Positions 1-7,636 of a stretch of DNA of 63,490 nt are shown here, one piece after another. Where the stretch lies: the NCBI GenBank assembly GCA_003156715.1, contig PMHO01000054.1, positions 2,749-66,238 on the forward strand, in the 5' to 3' direction. Every line of letters starts with the position of its first letter. Within the stretch, counting starts at the first letter, position 1. Under the pieces are notes generated by a model, which saw only the letters and a program-made list of their open reading frames with translations, searched no databases and was not told the DNA's origin. The position numbers were made by a program, and so were the translations under genes. This stretch comes from Candidatus Tityobacter terrigena (GTDB lineage: Bacteria; Vulcanimicrobiota; Vulcanimicrobiia; Vulcanimicrobiales; Vulcanimicrobiaceae).

Positions 1-1088
1 GCGGCTTCGAGCCGGGCGAGCGCGATGCCGACGATTTCGGGATCGGGATCGCGGCCGGCGAACAGCGAGAGTTCGGCCCCGCCCTCTTCGAGACGTTCGG
101 CGGCTAATCGCAAGCCCGTGACGGGCGAACGCAAGATGGTCCCCTCGAGCCGCGCGCGCAGCAAATCGAACATCGTCCCCGGTTGCGCGGTCGGTTGGGC
201 GAGCACCGTCGCGAGCACGATGCATTCGCCGTCTTCGCATTCGAGGTGGAGGCGGAGCGCGCCGCAGCGTTTGCCGAGCAGTGCGATATCTTCGGCGACG
301 AATCCGACGAGCGTGCGCAGCGCGAACAGCAGTTGGTCCTCGCGTTCGGCAGTGCCTTCGCCGTAAAGCGAACGGTCGATGGTAAGACGCCGCGCGCGCG
401 GGACGAGCGGCGTGCCGTCGATGCCGCCGGCGAGCGCGTGCCAGCGTGCGGCCTGCGGACCGAAGCGGCGCACGAACGGACCGTGCGGCAACGCCGCAAG
501 CGTGCGCAGGTTCGTGACGCCGAATAATTCGAGCCGCTCGATGGTCGCGCGATCGAGCTCCAAAAAGCGCAGCGGCAGCGGCGCGACGAAGGCGCGTTCC
601 TCGCCTGGGTGCACGATGTTTTGGTCGCGCACGAGCGCGGCCGCGCGCGCGACGAATTTATTCGGAGCCAGCGCGACGTGCAGCGGCAGCCGCGCCAGTT
701 CCGGATCGCTTGCGAACGCCGCGCGCACGCGGGCAAGCCACTCCTGCGCGCTGCCCGCGATCCCGCGCATCTCGAGAAACGCGCAACCGTCGCCCGCGTC
801 TTCGACCAGCGGCGAAGCCGCGTCGAGCGCGTCGAGCGCCCGCTCCCACAGCGCGCGGCCGCGGACCGGATCGTCAACCGCGATCGCCGCTTCGCGCGCG
901 CAGGCAGCAGCCTGCACGAGCGTCATCCCTTCGCGCGCGCCCAATGCGTACGCCGCCTCATCGAGTGCGAGCACGTGCCCGCGTTCGAGCCGGTCCGCCA
1001 CGATCAGCGCCCGCTCGCGCAGCGCCGCCGTCCCAAGCCGGGCGACGGCGACTTTATATGCCGGAACGAGCGCGCAAACGGTCGGCAT
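1..1088 (-). CDS. imuB: ImuB-like Y-family DNA polymerase (partial, 3' end beyond window)
   Basis: Reading the minus strand from ATG at 1086-1088 gives an uninterrupted frame to the left window edge (about 362 residues, C-terminus missing). It starts MPTVCALVPAYKVAVARLG, continues with a palm/fingers-like Y-family pattern, and has a little-finger-like stretch near 'ERLELFGVTNLRTLAALP'. The position where DinB-type polymerases carry the first catalytic Asp is occupied by 'VPAYKVAVA', so the metal-binding acids seem absent, as in ImuB, which acts as a non-catalytic adaptor for the mutasome (ImuA, ImuB, DnaE2). The gene overlaps the end of imuA by 35 bp, implying translational coupling and shared SOS control. 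A dnaE2 gene would be expected just beyond the edge. Family assignment is from recognisable sequence pattern and context. Confidence 0.8.
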   Translation of the reverse strand, partial: MPTVCALVPAYKVAVARLGTAALRERALIVADRLERGHVLALDEAAYALGAREGMTLVQAAACAREAAIAVDDPVRGRALWERALDALDAASPLVEDAGDGCAFLEMRGIAGSAQEWLARVRAAFASDPELARLPLHVALAPNKFVARAAALVRDQNIVHPGEERAFVAPLPLRFLELDRATIERLELFGVTNLRTLAALPHGPFVRRFGPQAARWHALAGGIDGTPLVPRARRLTIDRSLYGEGTAEREDQLLFALRTLVGFVAEDIALLGKRCGALRLHLECEDGECIVLATVLAQPTAQPGTMFDLLRARLEGTILRSPVTGLRLAAERLEEGGAELSLFAGRDPDPEIVGIALARLEA

Positions 1089-1854
1089 GTGCCGGTTCCA
1101 ACGTGCGTTCGCGCAACGCGCCCAGCGGCGCGCCCGCGCATTCGAAGGTTGCGCACGAAAACTGTGCGCGACGGCCCGGTGCGGCGCGTTTATGTTTGAG
1201 GATCGCAGCTTCGACGCCGACCCCCGCGAGCGTGCAGAACGGCCCGCTCTCGCCGGCAAAGCGCACGTGCGACGGCTGCAGACGCACACGCAGCGAGGCG
1301 AAGTAACGCAACTCGTCCGATGCGACGGCGCCGACGGCGACGAGCACGGCGTTCGCGCGATGCGTCAGCCCGGCGAGGCGCGTCCAAACGACGGCGCGCA
1401 ATACCACCGCGGGGATGACGACGACCCCGAACGCAGCCGAGCGCATGAGGATGTCGGCGGCGCGCGCAACGCCGGCGGCGTCCGGTGCGTGCACGACCAG
1501 CAGCCGCCCGAGATCGACGCCGGCCGCGGCGAGCGCGGGCGGAAAGAACGAACCCTCGGCCCCCGCCGGCGACTCGATGAGCGCACCGAGCCCGCCGCCC
1601 GCCGTCGCGCTCGCGAGCAGCCGCGCCGCGACCGCCGAACGCCCCGAACCGGGCGGCCCTTCCAGCGTCGCCACGACCCCGCGCGGAAACCCTCCGCCAA
1701 GCGCCGCATCGAGCGTCCCAAGCCCGCTGCGCACGACCCCCTCCTCAGCCAGCGTAAACGCCTCAGGCGAGGCTGCCCGATGCTCCGCCGACAGCGCCGC
1801 CCGCAACCCTTCGAGGGTCGCGCGGCGCCGTTCGAGCGGTACGAGAGAGGCCAT
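1054..1854 (-). CDS. imuA: ImuA-like RecA-fold protein of the SOS mutasome
   Basis: A 266-residue protein resembling ImuA/SulA-like RecA-fold proteins. 'GLGTLDAALGGGFPRGVVATLEGPPGSG' contains a degenerate Walker A (about residues 46-76), which is typical of this family that loads or regulates ImuB and DnaE2 in translesion synthesis. The ATG at 1852-1854 lies only 8 nt from a -10 element and has no Shine-Dalgarno, so the mRNA is probably leaderless. It is transcribed from a LexA-type promoter and overlaps imuB downstream. The divergence typical of ImuA makes the exact family call slightly uncertain, but its pairing with a Y-family gene supports it. Confidence 0.78.
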   Translation of the reverse strand: MASLVPLERRRATLEGLRAALSAEHRAASPEAFTLAEEGVVRSGLGTLDAALGGGFPRGVVATLEGPPGSGRSAVAARLLASATAGGGLGALIESPAGAEGSFFPPALAAAGVDLGRLLVVHAPDAAGVARAADILMRSAAFGVVVIPAVVLRAVVWTRLAGLTHRANAVLVAVGAVASDELRYFASLRVRLQPSHVRFAGESGPFCTLAGVGVEAAILKHKRAAPGRRAQFSCATFECAGAPLGALRERTLEPAHADRLRARSGI

Positions 1855-1891
1855 GGGGGGCCATAGTATCGAACATACGTTCGATTGTCAA
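1855..1891 (-). promoter_or_regulatory. SOS (LexA) operator inside the imuA promoter
   Basis: The minus strand carries -35 TTGACA (1886-1891), a 17-bp spacer (1869-1885) and -10 TACTAT (1863-1868). The spacer holds the perfect palindrome TCGAACATACGTTCGA apart from its central bases (1869-1884). This matches the Gram-positive/actinobacterial type LexA box (CGAAC-N4-GTTCG), not the E. coli CTGT-N8-ACAG type. LexA bound here would cover the spacer between the two promoter elements. The predicted transcription start falls at or next to the imuA ATG. Confidence 0.88.
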
Positions 1892-1957
1892 ACTCTTTGA
1901 GGTTTTACGCCGAAGGACGATGCAAGTGCAAGCACGCGTCAAAGAGGGCCCAACCGA

Positions 1958-2098
1958 ATGATGGAGAGCCGCGAACAAGTCAAGCGGAAACTTGAGACGA
2001 CACCGGACCATCTGTTCCTGAAGACCTTCGGGCTCGTAGCGCTGGACGTGCTGCTCGACATTCGAGACGTCCTCAACGAGAGACTTAAGGCTGATTGA
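1958..2098 (+). CDS. Possible small protein, 46 aa, unknown
   Basis: A short open frame MMESREQVKRKLETTPDH... ends with TGA at 2096-2098. It is predicted to be helical: a charged N-terminal helix followed by a hydrophobic stretch (LFLKTFGLVALDVLLDI). Amino-acid composition is protein-like rather than the Arg/Ala-rich pattern of antisense frames in this DNA. It lies divergent to imuA, about 70 bp from the SOS promoter, without a clear ribosome binding site. It is too short to assign by eye and could be a chance frame. Confidence 0.35.
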   Translation: MMESREQVKRKLETTPDHLFLKTFGLVALDVLLDIRDVLNERLKAD

Positions 2099-2124
2099 TA
2101 TTTCGCCGCTGCGAACGCAGTCTC

Positions 2125-2263
2125 TGTCACGCTGATCTTGTCGAAAGCCTGTCCCGAGCTTGTCGGGGGCGCCGCCGTGATCTGGCCCTGCTCCGTTGGC
2201 CGTTCGACTGCGCGCCGGAGCCTGTCCTGAGCTTGCGAAGGGGCGCTCCGCTCACGGTGACAA
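2125..2263. repeat. REP-like mosaic element
   Basis: The segment opens with TGTCACGCTGATCTTGTCGA and closes with GTGACAA (2257-2263). It contains two copies of a GCCTGTCC(C/T)GAGCTTG core (about 2148 and 2220). The ends and core resemble the GTCATCCTGAGC-type intergenic palindromes that are scattered through many genomes. A related element occurs at 5854-5945. It has no coding content and is likely a dispersed non-coding repeat. Confidence 0.5.
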
Positions 2264-2458
2264 CGTTTTCAGCCGCTAAGATAACTCAACGTGAGAAATT
2301 TTCAGGCGCTTCATAATTCAACGTGACAACTTTTTAGGCGCTAGCACAACTCAACGTGAAATTTTCAGACGCTAAGATAACTCAACGTGACAACTTTTCA
2401 GGCACTGACATAACTCAACGTGAGAAATTTTCAGGCGCTAACCGTAACTCAACGTGAC
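2254..2458. repeat. Tandem repeat, about six copies of a 31-34 bp A+T-richer unit
   Basis: Contiguous copies of a unit close to AACGTGACAACTTTTCAGGC + GCTAAGATAACTC occur, beginning near 2254, 2290, 2322, 2355, 2386 and 2419, with a truncated copy at 2453. Copies alternate between a 'GACAACTTTT' form (1st, 3rd, 5th) and a 'GAGAAATTTT' or 'GAAATTTT' form (2nd, 4th, 6th), so the higher-order unit is about 66 bp. The array abuts the 3' end of the gene ending at 2468. There are no spacers, so it is not a CRISPR array. Confidence 0.8.
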
Positions 2459-2467
2459 GCGCGGGGG

Positions 2468-4603
2468 TTAGGGGCCGGTGTGGACGATTTGGCGTGAGTG
2501 TTGTTGCTGCTGCGGGGGGACGGGCTGGGGGTCTTCGACGCGGTCGGGATGGATCGTTGTTTCGAGGTTTTCCGTCCGGTTGGTGAGCTTCGCGGCGTCG
2601 GTTTTTGCGTCGATGCTGAAATCGAACTTCTCGTTTTCCTTCAAGCTCGAGAACGCGGCTTTGATCGGGTTGGGGGGCTCGCCGAAGCCTTGCGCGTCGC
2701 GCTCTTTGAGCGCGAACTCTTTGGTCTTTGCGAGATCGACTACCGTCGGCTGTTGTGAATCCGCGAGCCGTTCGATCCGCGCGATGAATTCCGGATCCTT
2801 CCCCGGCTCGGTCGAAAGCGTCCGCAGGTAATACGCCGCGACGTCTTGCTTCAGCGTAAGGTTGCCGATGTGGACGTCGTAGGTTTTTTCGTCGAACGTC
2901 ATGCGTTTGAACAAGTCCTGCGCCGTCGTGCCGCGCGGCAACTCGAGCGGGACCGGACCGTGCCCCGCGTCCAGCTCGCGAACGAGGTTCTTTGCCCCGG
3001 CTAGCGCAGCTTCGCGCGCCGGTTGCACGGCAACCCCCGTCTTAAACGCGTCGTCGATCGACCCCGTGTTGTACGGGTTTGCGGGGTTCTTGCCGAAACC
3101 GCCGACGGTGTCCGGCATGCTGATCGCCTGCGGACGGCCCGCGATCGTGTAGTGCACGGTCGTGACACCGTCTTTGTCGTCCATCCCGGTGAACGTCGCG
3201 CCCTTCATGTCGAGGCCCGCGCCGCGCACGGCGCCCTTACCGTCAGCCGCCATGTGAACGCCGAGCTTCGGTAGGCTGGAACTTCCGCGCGAGAAGTCGG
3301 GTTCGCTCGGGTTCTCGCCGATCACCAGGTGACTCGTCTTGTCGAGGGCCGCCTTCTCGGTGTCGTTGATGAGATCCTGGTCGGCTTTGTCGTACGGTTG
3401 CGCGAGCCATCGCTTGTAACCATTTGCAAGGTCGGCCTTGACCGTCATGTTGCCGATCGTCAAGTCGCCGTTCGGTTCGGCGCGAGCGCTCTTGAGCAGT
3501 TCGCCCTTGCGCCATTCGTCGTCGCGGCCGTAGTCCTGCGTGACGTGGGAGTGGCCGCCGGCGGTCGTCGTGATGTCGAGGCGCTCGCCGCGCTGCATCG
3601 ACGCGTCGAATTCCTTCGGATCGACTGCGTCGTCACGGAGTTTAGAGAGCTTGTAACTGAGCGCCACCCCGGAGCCGACGTCGAGCACGACGCGATCGTG
3701 CTCGCGATCGACCTCGCGAACGATGCCCATGCTCGTCGTCTCGACCACACGTCCGGGTTCTTCGGACTGCTCGTCCCCCGCGTGGTGCCGCGGCTTCTCC
3801 GGGCCGCCGAACGCGATCCCAACCACGAGCCCGCCGCCCTCGATTTTCTCGACACCGTGGTGTGGCGTCTCGGTCACGCCGGCGTCGACCGAGGCGCCGA
3901 CGGAGATGACGGTTCCGCCGTTGTCGAGCGTCCAATTCTTGCTCGCAAAGGCGCCCGCCGTGGCCATGAATTGCTCGACGCCGTTCTGTTCGAGCCGGGT
4001 TCCTTGGACCTTGACCTCGATGCCGAGCGAGTACTTCGGATTGAGATCGTTGGTGAGGCCTTCATTCCACTGACGGAGCGCGCTCAGCCCAACGGTCGTT
4101 CCGGTGCCGCCCACCGAGCCGATCTGTGCGTTAGCGTCCCCCTGGACGTACAGTTGCTCGACGCGCTGGTACGCAGGCCGCTGCCGATTGTCGCCGCCCC
4201 AGTCTTGTTCGTAGTTGAGACCGAGTCCGGCGGCAAGTTTCGGGTTCATCGAAAGCTGCGTGCTGACGAGCAAGCTGTGCTGCGCGTTCGGATCGTTCGC
4301 GTCCGGAATCCAGTACCGGCTGCCTTGCAGTTGCACGCTCTCGCCGGTGGTTCCGGGGGTACCGCGCGACGTCGTCACGCCCAATTGGACTTGCGCCGAA
4401 TTCTTGTCCGAAAACGCCGGCAGACCGGCGGTTGCCGCGACGCCCACCGTGGGACTCTGGTTGTTGCCCACGCTTACCGTGGTTTGGGCGCTGCCTTGGT
4501 CCTTATTGGGGAGGTTGGCCGTCTGTGATTGCGTCTGGGGATTTACGCTCGGCGGCTGAACGCCGGGCGGATCATTGTTGAAGGTCGCGTCATCGTCGCC
4601 CAC
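2468..4603 (-). CDS. Large modular protein of unknown function (711 aa)
   Basis: Family not recognised. There is no signal peptide; the N-terminus is Asn/Pro/Gln-rich and disordered-looking (1-60). Residues about 65-266 alternate polar and hydrophobic residues with many Gly and aromatic residues, like a beta-barrel or beta-sheet domain. Residues about 285-350 resemble the beta module repeated in the upstream gene. An internal repeat is visible: IGNMTVKADLANGYKRWL (383-400) matches IGNLTLKQDVAAYYLRTL (579-596). The C-terminus is Pro/Gln/His-rich. Start GTG at 4601-4603 lies 4 nt after the stop of the upstream gene, so the two are co-transcribed and probably translationally coupled. It is the last gene of a four-gene operon headed by a collagen-like protein; a structural or surface role is only an inference. 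Confidence 0.7.
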   Translation of the reverse strand: MGDDDATFNNDPPGVQPPSVNPQTQSQTANLPNKDQGSAQTTVSVGNNQSPTVGVAATAGLPAFSDKNSAQVQLGVTTSRGTPGTTGESVQLQGSRYWIPDANDPNAQHSLLVSTQLSMNPKLAAGLGLNYEQDWGGDNRQRPAYQRVEQLYVQGDANAQIGSVGGTGTTVGLSALRQWNEGLTNDLNPKYSLGIEVKVQGTRLEQNGVEQFMATAGAFASKNWTLDNGGTVISVGASVDAGVTETPHHGVEKIEGGGLVVGIAFGGPEKPRHHAGDEQSEEPGRVVETTSMGIVREVDREHDRVVLDVGSGVALSYKLSKLRDDAVDPKEFDASMQRGERLDITTTAGGHSHVTQDYGRDDEWRKGELLKSARAEPNGDLTIGNMTVKADLANGYKRWLAQPYDKADQDLINDTEKAALDKTSHLVIGENPSEPDFSRGSSSLPKLGVHMAADGKGAVRGAGLDMKGATFTGMDDKDGVTTVHYTIAGRPQAISMPDTVGGFGKNPANPYNTGSIDDAFKTGVAVQPAREAALAGAKNLVRELDAGHGPVPLELPRGTTAQDLFKRMTFDEKTYDVHIGNLTLKQDVAAYYLRTLSTEPGKDPEFIARIERLADSQQPTVVDLAKTKEFALKERDAQGFGEPPNPIKAAFSSLKENEKFDFSIDAKTDAAKLTNRTENLETTIHPDRVEDPQPVPPQQQQHSRQIVHTGP

Positions 4604-4607
4604 GATT

Positions 4608-5837
4608 TTAGCCCCGGCCGCCGACGGTTTGGGCTTGTGTTTGCCCGGGCATCTGGAGCGGCGTGACCTCGACGCCGCCGTCCCTGCCGGGCCGCATCAC
4701 TTCCTTCGACTGGTAGTCGGTCAGCTCGAACGAGCCGTCTTTCTTGAACTCCAACTGGACGTTCCCGGGGGGATGCAAGTGGTCGAGCGCGGCGTTTGCC
4801 AGCCCGCTCTGTTCCTTGCTGTCGATTGCGATCGTGTGCGATTTGCCCATCACGTCGCTGTATTTGATCTTGACGACGCCATCGTCGTTCTTGACGCTCT
4901 CGAGCGCGCCGTTGTAGTCTGCCCCGGGGGCCGTTGGAAGCGGCGGGCCCTTGTCTCCTTGATGCGTTACGCCGGGGATGTTTTCGGGCCGCGAACGGGG
5001 GTGGGTCTCCACCGCGATGTTGCCGTTGTGATCGTCGTAATACGAGACGTGACGCGTCCGGTCGGCCACGGAGATGTCGGCTTTGCCGGGGCTCACGTCT
5101 TTGGTCGTCGCCTCGATCATGTCGCCGGGCTTCATTAGCGCGTCGACGCGGCGCTGCGGGGTATCGCGCACTTCGACGGATGAGGGGATGCCGTACTGGT
5201 CGGTCATTTCGAGGGTCGCGCGATCGGGATTCTTCGGGTCGCGCGTGATCTTCGTGAGCTCACCCTTGAACGTTTGCTCTTGCTGCGGCTCGGTTGTGTA
5301 CTGGCCGTGCTCGTCGCGGCGCGAGACCGTGCGCTGCGTTTCGTTGTAGACGACCGGATGGTTCTGCGCGTCGCGATAGATCTTTACATCGTCGCCTTCG
5401 TGAACGCTGTTGATGACCGCCTCGGAGTCCTTGCCGGGCGGTAGACGAATATGATGCTTGTCGTCAAGGATCAGCGAATTGGCGCGCGCCCCGGGGTGAT
5501 CGTCGGGGAGGTTGTTGTGATGATGCTTCTCGACGACCTCTCCGGAACGTTCGGGCGTTTCGGTGTGATAGTGGCCGCTCTTATCGTGAAACGAAACGGC
5601 ACCATTCTTTTCGTTGACCAGCCCGATGTTTGTGTTCTTGTCGATGAACGATCCGACCTTATCGCCCGGATGGATGTCTTTAATAACAGTGGATGCATCG
5701 CCGTCCAGCACGATCTGGTAGTCTTGCCCGTCGGGCCCTTTGGTGTCTACGCGGGTTTCCAATTTTCCGTCGTCGGATCGAGCCATGCGAGACCCGACGA
5801 ACGTCATTCCCTCAGAAAGCGTGTTGGCTCCGGGCAT
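4608..5837 (-). CDS. Repetitive beta-module protein of unknown function (409 aa)
   Basis: Family not recognised. Four beta-rich modules of about 70-85 residues are visible (about 27-94, 117-183, 190-277, 308-380). Each holds a [HK]xGD turn (HPGDK 56-60, HEGDD 146-150, KPGDM 236-240; HPPGN 355-359 in the last). The first three close with a DxxGxxxxE hairpin (85-93, 175-183, 269-277), 29-33 residues later. The spacing suggests tandem small beta-barrels. It is His- and Asp-rich (KHHHNN, DDKHH), so metal binding is conceivable. No signal peptide is present. The start has a strong Shine-Dalgarno (AAGGAG) just downstream of a REP-like element. It is co-directional with the SCO4226-like gene upstream and the 711-aa gene downstream. 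Confidence 0.7.
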   Translation of the reverse strand: MPGANTLSEGMTFVGSRMARSDDGKLETRVDTKGPDGQDYQIVLDGDASTVIKDIHPGDKVGSFIDKNTNIGLVNEKNGAVSFHDKSGHYHTETPERSGEVVEKHHHNNLPDDHPGARANSLILDDKHHIRLPPGKDSEAVINSVHEGDDVKIYRDAQNHPVVYNETQRTVSRRDEHGQYTTEPQQEQTFKGELTKITRDPKNPDRATLEMTDQYGIPSSVEVRDTPQRRVDALMKPGDMIEATTKDVSPGKADISVADRTRHVSYYDDHNGNIAVETHPRSRPENIPGVTHQGDKGPPLPTAPGADYNGALESVKNDDGVVKIKYSDVMGKSHTIAIDSKEQSGLANAALDHLHPPGNVQLEFKKDGSFELTDYQSKEVMRPGRDGGVEVTPLQMPGQTQAQTVGGRG

Positions 5838-5853
5838 CGTTACGTCTCCTTTT

Positions 5854-5945
5854 TTGTCATCCTGAGCGCAGGGCCCCAGGCCCGGAGTCGAAGGCCCGCC
5901 GGTGCGTTAGTCTCGGCGGCGCTTCGAAGAAGTTCAGCGTGACAA
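5854..5945. repeat. REP-like element with terminal inverted ends
   Basis: Left end TTGTCATCCTGAGC and right end (read on the minus strand) TTGTCACGCTGAAC form imperfect inverted termini about 92 bp apart. The GC-rich interior contains further short palindromes (GGGCCCCAGGCCC). The ends share the GTCA(T/C)(C/G)CTGA signature with the element at 2125-2263. It sits between two genes of one operon, so it will be transcribed and could act as an intra-operon processing or attenuation structure. Confidence 0.55.
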
Positions 5946-5948
5946 CGA

Positions 5949-6224
5949 TTAGCCGTGATAAAAATATGGGTCGAGCACGAGAACCGGGGTGATCTTGTCG
6001 ATCGGAAGATTGCCGTCTTGCGCTGCCGCGCGAATCGCATCGGGTGAAGGGCCGTCGTAGACGCAATAGGTCTTGCGCAGATCGTCGCTGACGTAGGAGT
6101 GCACCCACGTGACGCCTCTCTTCGCATTGGTGTCCGCGACCATGGCACAGGCGCGGGCCCCTTCCTCGTCCACTGGTATGCGGAGGCCTTCTTGGAAGGA
6201 TCTCTCGACCATGTAGCGTGGCAT
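5949..6224 (-). CDS. SCO4226-like (DUF4242) small protein
   Basis: A 91-residue protein, MPRYMVERSFQEG..., with the conserved 'WVHSYVSDDLRKTYCVYDGPSPDAIRAAAQ' type core and 'PIDKITPVLVLDP' end typical of the DUF4242 family, now named after the nickel-binding protein SCO4226 of Streptomyces. The fold is a dimeric ferredoxin-like alpha/beta barrel; metal binding is known for one member only and is not shown here. The start is ATG, 2 nt after the stop of the collagen-like gene, so it is translationally coupled to it. It is the second gene of the unknown operon. Confidence 0.82.
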   Translation of the reverse strand: MPRYMVERSFQEGLRIPVDEEGARACAMVADTNAKRGVTWVHSYVSDDLRKTYCVYDGPSPDAIRAAAQDGNLPIDKITPVLVLDPYFYHG

Positions 6225-6226
6225 CG

Positions 6227-7492
6227 TTATCTTCCTCCGACGGCCAGCTCCGGCTGCGGCTGGGCTTGCGCGACGTCAACCGGCGGCCCAGAACGCGCCT
6301 GAATCGGTTCGTGCGGCTCAGAAGGGTGCCCATCCGTCACCGACATTGTCACGGTACCCTTCGTATCCTCAGCCGGCGTCCATTTGCCGTCGCTCGTGAC
6401 ATCAAGCGCGTACTTATGCGGCTCCTTGGCGAGCAAATCGGCGCCCATCTTATCGCGATCGGCCTTATCGTCCTCACCGCGCGCGGTGGCACCTTTTAAA
6501 CCATCTCGCGCTTTGTCAAAATCTCGTCCGGCTTCGGCCTCGCGCTTGCGATCCTGAGCCAGATTATCCTGGAGTTGATTTGCCCCGTCGGCATAGGGGT
6601 GGTGGACCGGCTCGCCGTTCGCGTCGTTCATCACCTTCCCGTTCGCGTCGAGCATCGGATCGTGAAAGCTCATCGTCCGCGTATGGTTGTGGTCATTGAA
6701 CTTCACCGTGTAGCGGCCGCCATCGCCTTGCGCATCCCGCGCGAAGTCGACCTCATACGCTTCGCCCCGGAGATGATCGATTTTGGCCTCGACGGGCTTT
6801 CTGACCCCGTCTATCGTGACGAACTCGGCCTTCTGCGGAGCGTAGTGGTGCGGCGGCTGCGCTTGGGGAGCCGGAGCGTCCTTGCCCTGCGGCGGCTGCG
6901 GCTGAGGAGCCGGAGCGACCTTGCCGTCGGGAGCCGGCTCGACGGTTACGTTTAGCTGGATCAGCGGCCCGCTGCCTGGAGGGCCTGCCGGGCCTGCCGG
7001 GCCTTCCTTGCCCTCCGGTCCTGTTGGGCCTACCTGACCTGCCTTGCCCTCCGGGCCTGCCGGGCCTACCTGACCTGCCTTGCCCTCCGGTCCTGCCGGG
7101 CCTACCTGACCTGCCTTGCCCGCCGGGCCCGCCGGGCCTACCTGACCTGCCTTGCCCTCCGGGCCCCCCGGGCCTGCCTTGCCCTCTGGGCCGGCCGGGC
7201 CTCCCTGGCCCGCCGGGCCTGCCGGTCCTGCCGGGCCTGCCTTACCCTCCGGGCCTCCCGGGCCTGCCTTGCCCTCTGGGCCTGCGGGGCCTGCCGGGCC
7301 TGCCGGACCCTCCCGGCCTGCCGGATCTCCCTTGCCGTCCGGGCCGTTCTTTTCTTTCTTGCCGTCGTCGAGCCCAAGTTGCCTTTCGACCTCCTTCCCT
7401 ACCGCGGGGCCGACCACAGGACCGAGCCCGATGGTTGTTTCTACCTCTATTTCCTTTTTCATAATGTCTTTAGCGACGTCCCAAAGGCCCAT
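6227..7492 (-). CDS. Collagen-like Gly-X-Y repeat protein
   Basis: A 421-residue protein. The N-terminal 45 residues ([19 protein letters not shown]...) are amphipathic. Residues about 49-172 are nearly perfect Gly-X-Y triplets rich in GPA, GPE, GKA and GQV, as in bacterial collagen triple helices. A Pro/Gln/Ala linker follows, then a C-terminal domain (about 215-330: '[28 protein letters not shown]...', '[16 protein letters not shown]') and a charged tail. Start ATG at 7490-7492 is preferred over an upstream TTG because GAGGGGG lies 6 nt before it. There is no signal peptide, so export would need another route; known bacterial collagens are often surface or spore/phage fibres. It heads the operon 7492 to 2468. 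Confidence 0.8.
   Translation of the reverse strand: MGLWDVAKDIMKKEIEVETTIGLGPVVGPAVGKEVERQLGLDDGKKEKNGPDGKGDPAGREGPAGPAGPAGPEGKAGPGGPEGKAGPAGPAGPAGQGGPAGPEGKAGPGGPEGKAGQVGPAGPAGKAGQVGPAGPEGKAGQVGPAGPEGKAGQVGPTGPEGKEGPAGPAGPPGSGPLIQLNVTVEPAPDGKVAPAPQPQPPQGKDAPAPQAQPPHHYAPQKAEFVTIDGVRKPVEAKIDHLRGEAYEVDFARDAQGDGGRYTVKFNDHNHTRTMSFHDPMLDANGKVMNDANGEPVHHPYADGANQLQDNLAQDRKREAEAGRDFDKARDGLKGATARGEDDKADRDKMGADLLAKEPHKYALDVTSDGKWTPAEDTKGTVTMSVTDGHPSEPHEPIQARSGPPVDVAQAQPQPELAVGGR
6975..7347. repeat. Coding tandem repeat (Gly-X-Y collagen tract)
   Basis: The DNA of the collagen tract is made of near-identical 9-36 bp units built around GGGCCTGCC/TTGCCCTCCGG (plus strand). This is the DNA-level basis for length variation by slippage or recombination. 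It lies wholly inside the coding frame. Confidence 0.85.
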
Positions 7493-7636
7493 GCAGTCCC
7501 CCTCGCTCAAGTGCGGGTGCGAAACCCAAATTGGCTGACGACCCGCGGCAAAGTGCGGTCCGGCCGAAAATCATCATAGGACCCCGAGGGAGGCGCCGGC
7601 CTCGGTCGAGTTGCCTAATTTAGCGGCGGACGCTAC

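Noticed and set aside
379..1866. Long plus-strand open frame opposite imuAB
   Set aside because: Arg/Ala/Pro/Ser-rich product with no domain pattern; it mirrors the codon bias of the conserved genes on the minus strand. The same reason removes other long antisense frames, such as 3329-4528 (+), 31948-33177 (+), 36222-37394 (+), 56703-58085 (-) and 58760-60502 (-).
2254..2458. CRISPR array
   Set aside because: Units are contiguous and degenerate with no unique spacers, and no cas genes are near.
6975..7347. Non-coding tandem repeat or CRISPR-like array
   Set aside because: The period is a multiple of 3 and the minus-strand frame reads as uninterrupted Gly-X-Y triplets, so it is coding.
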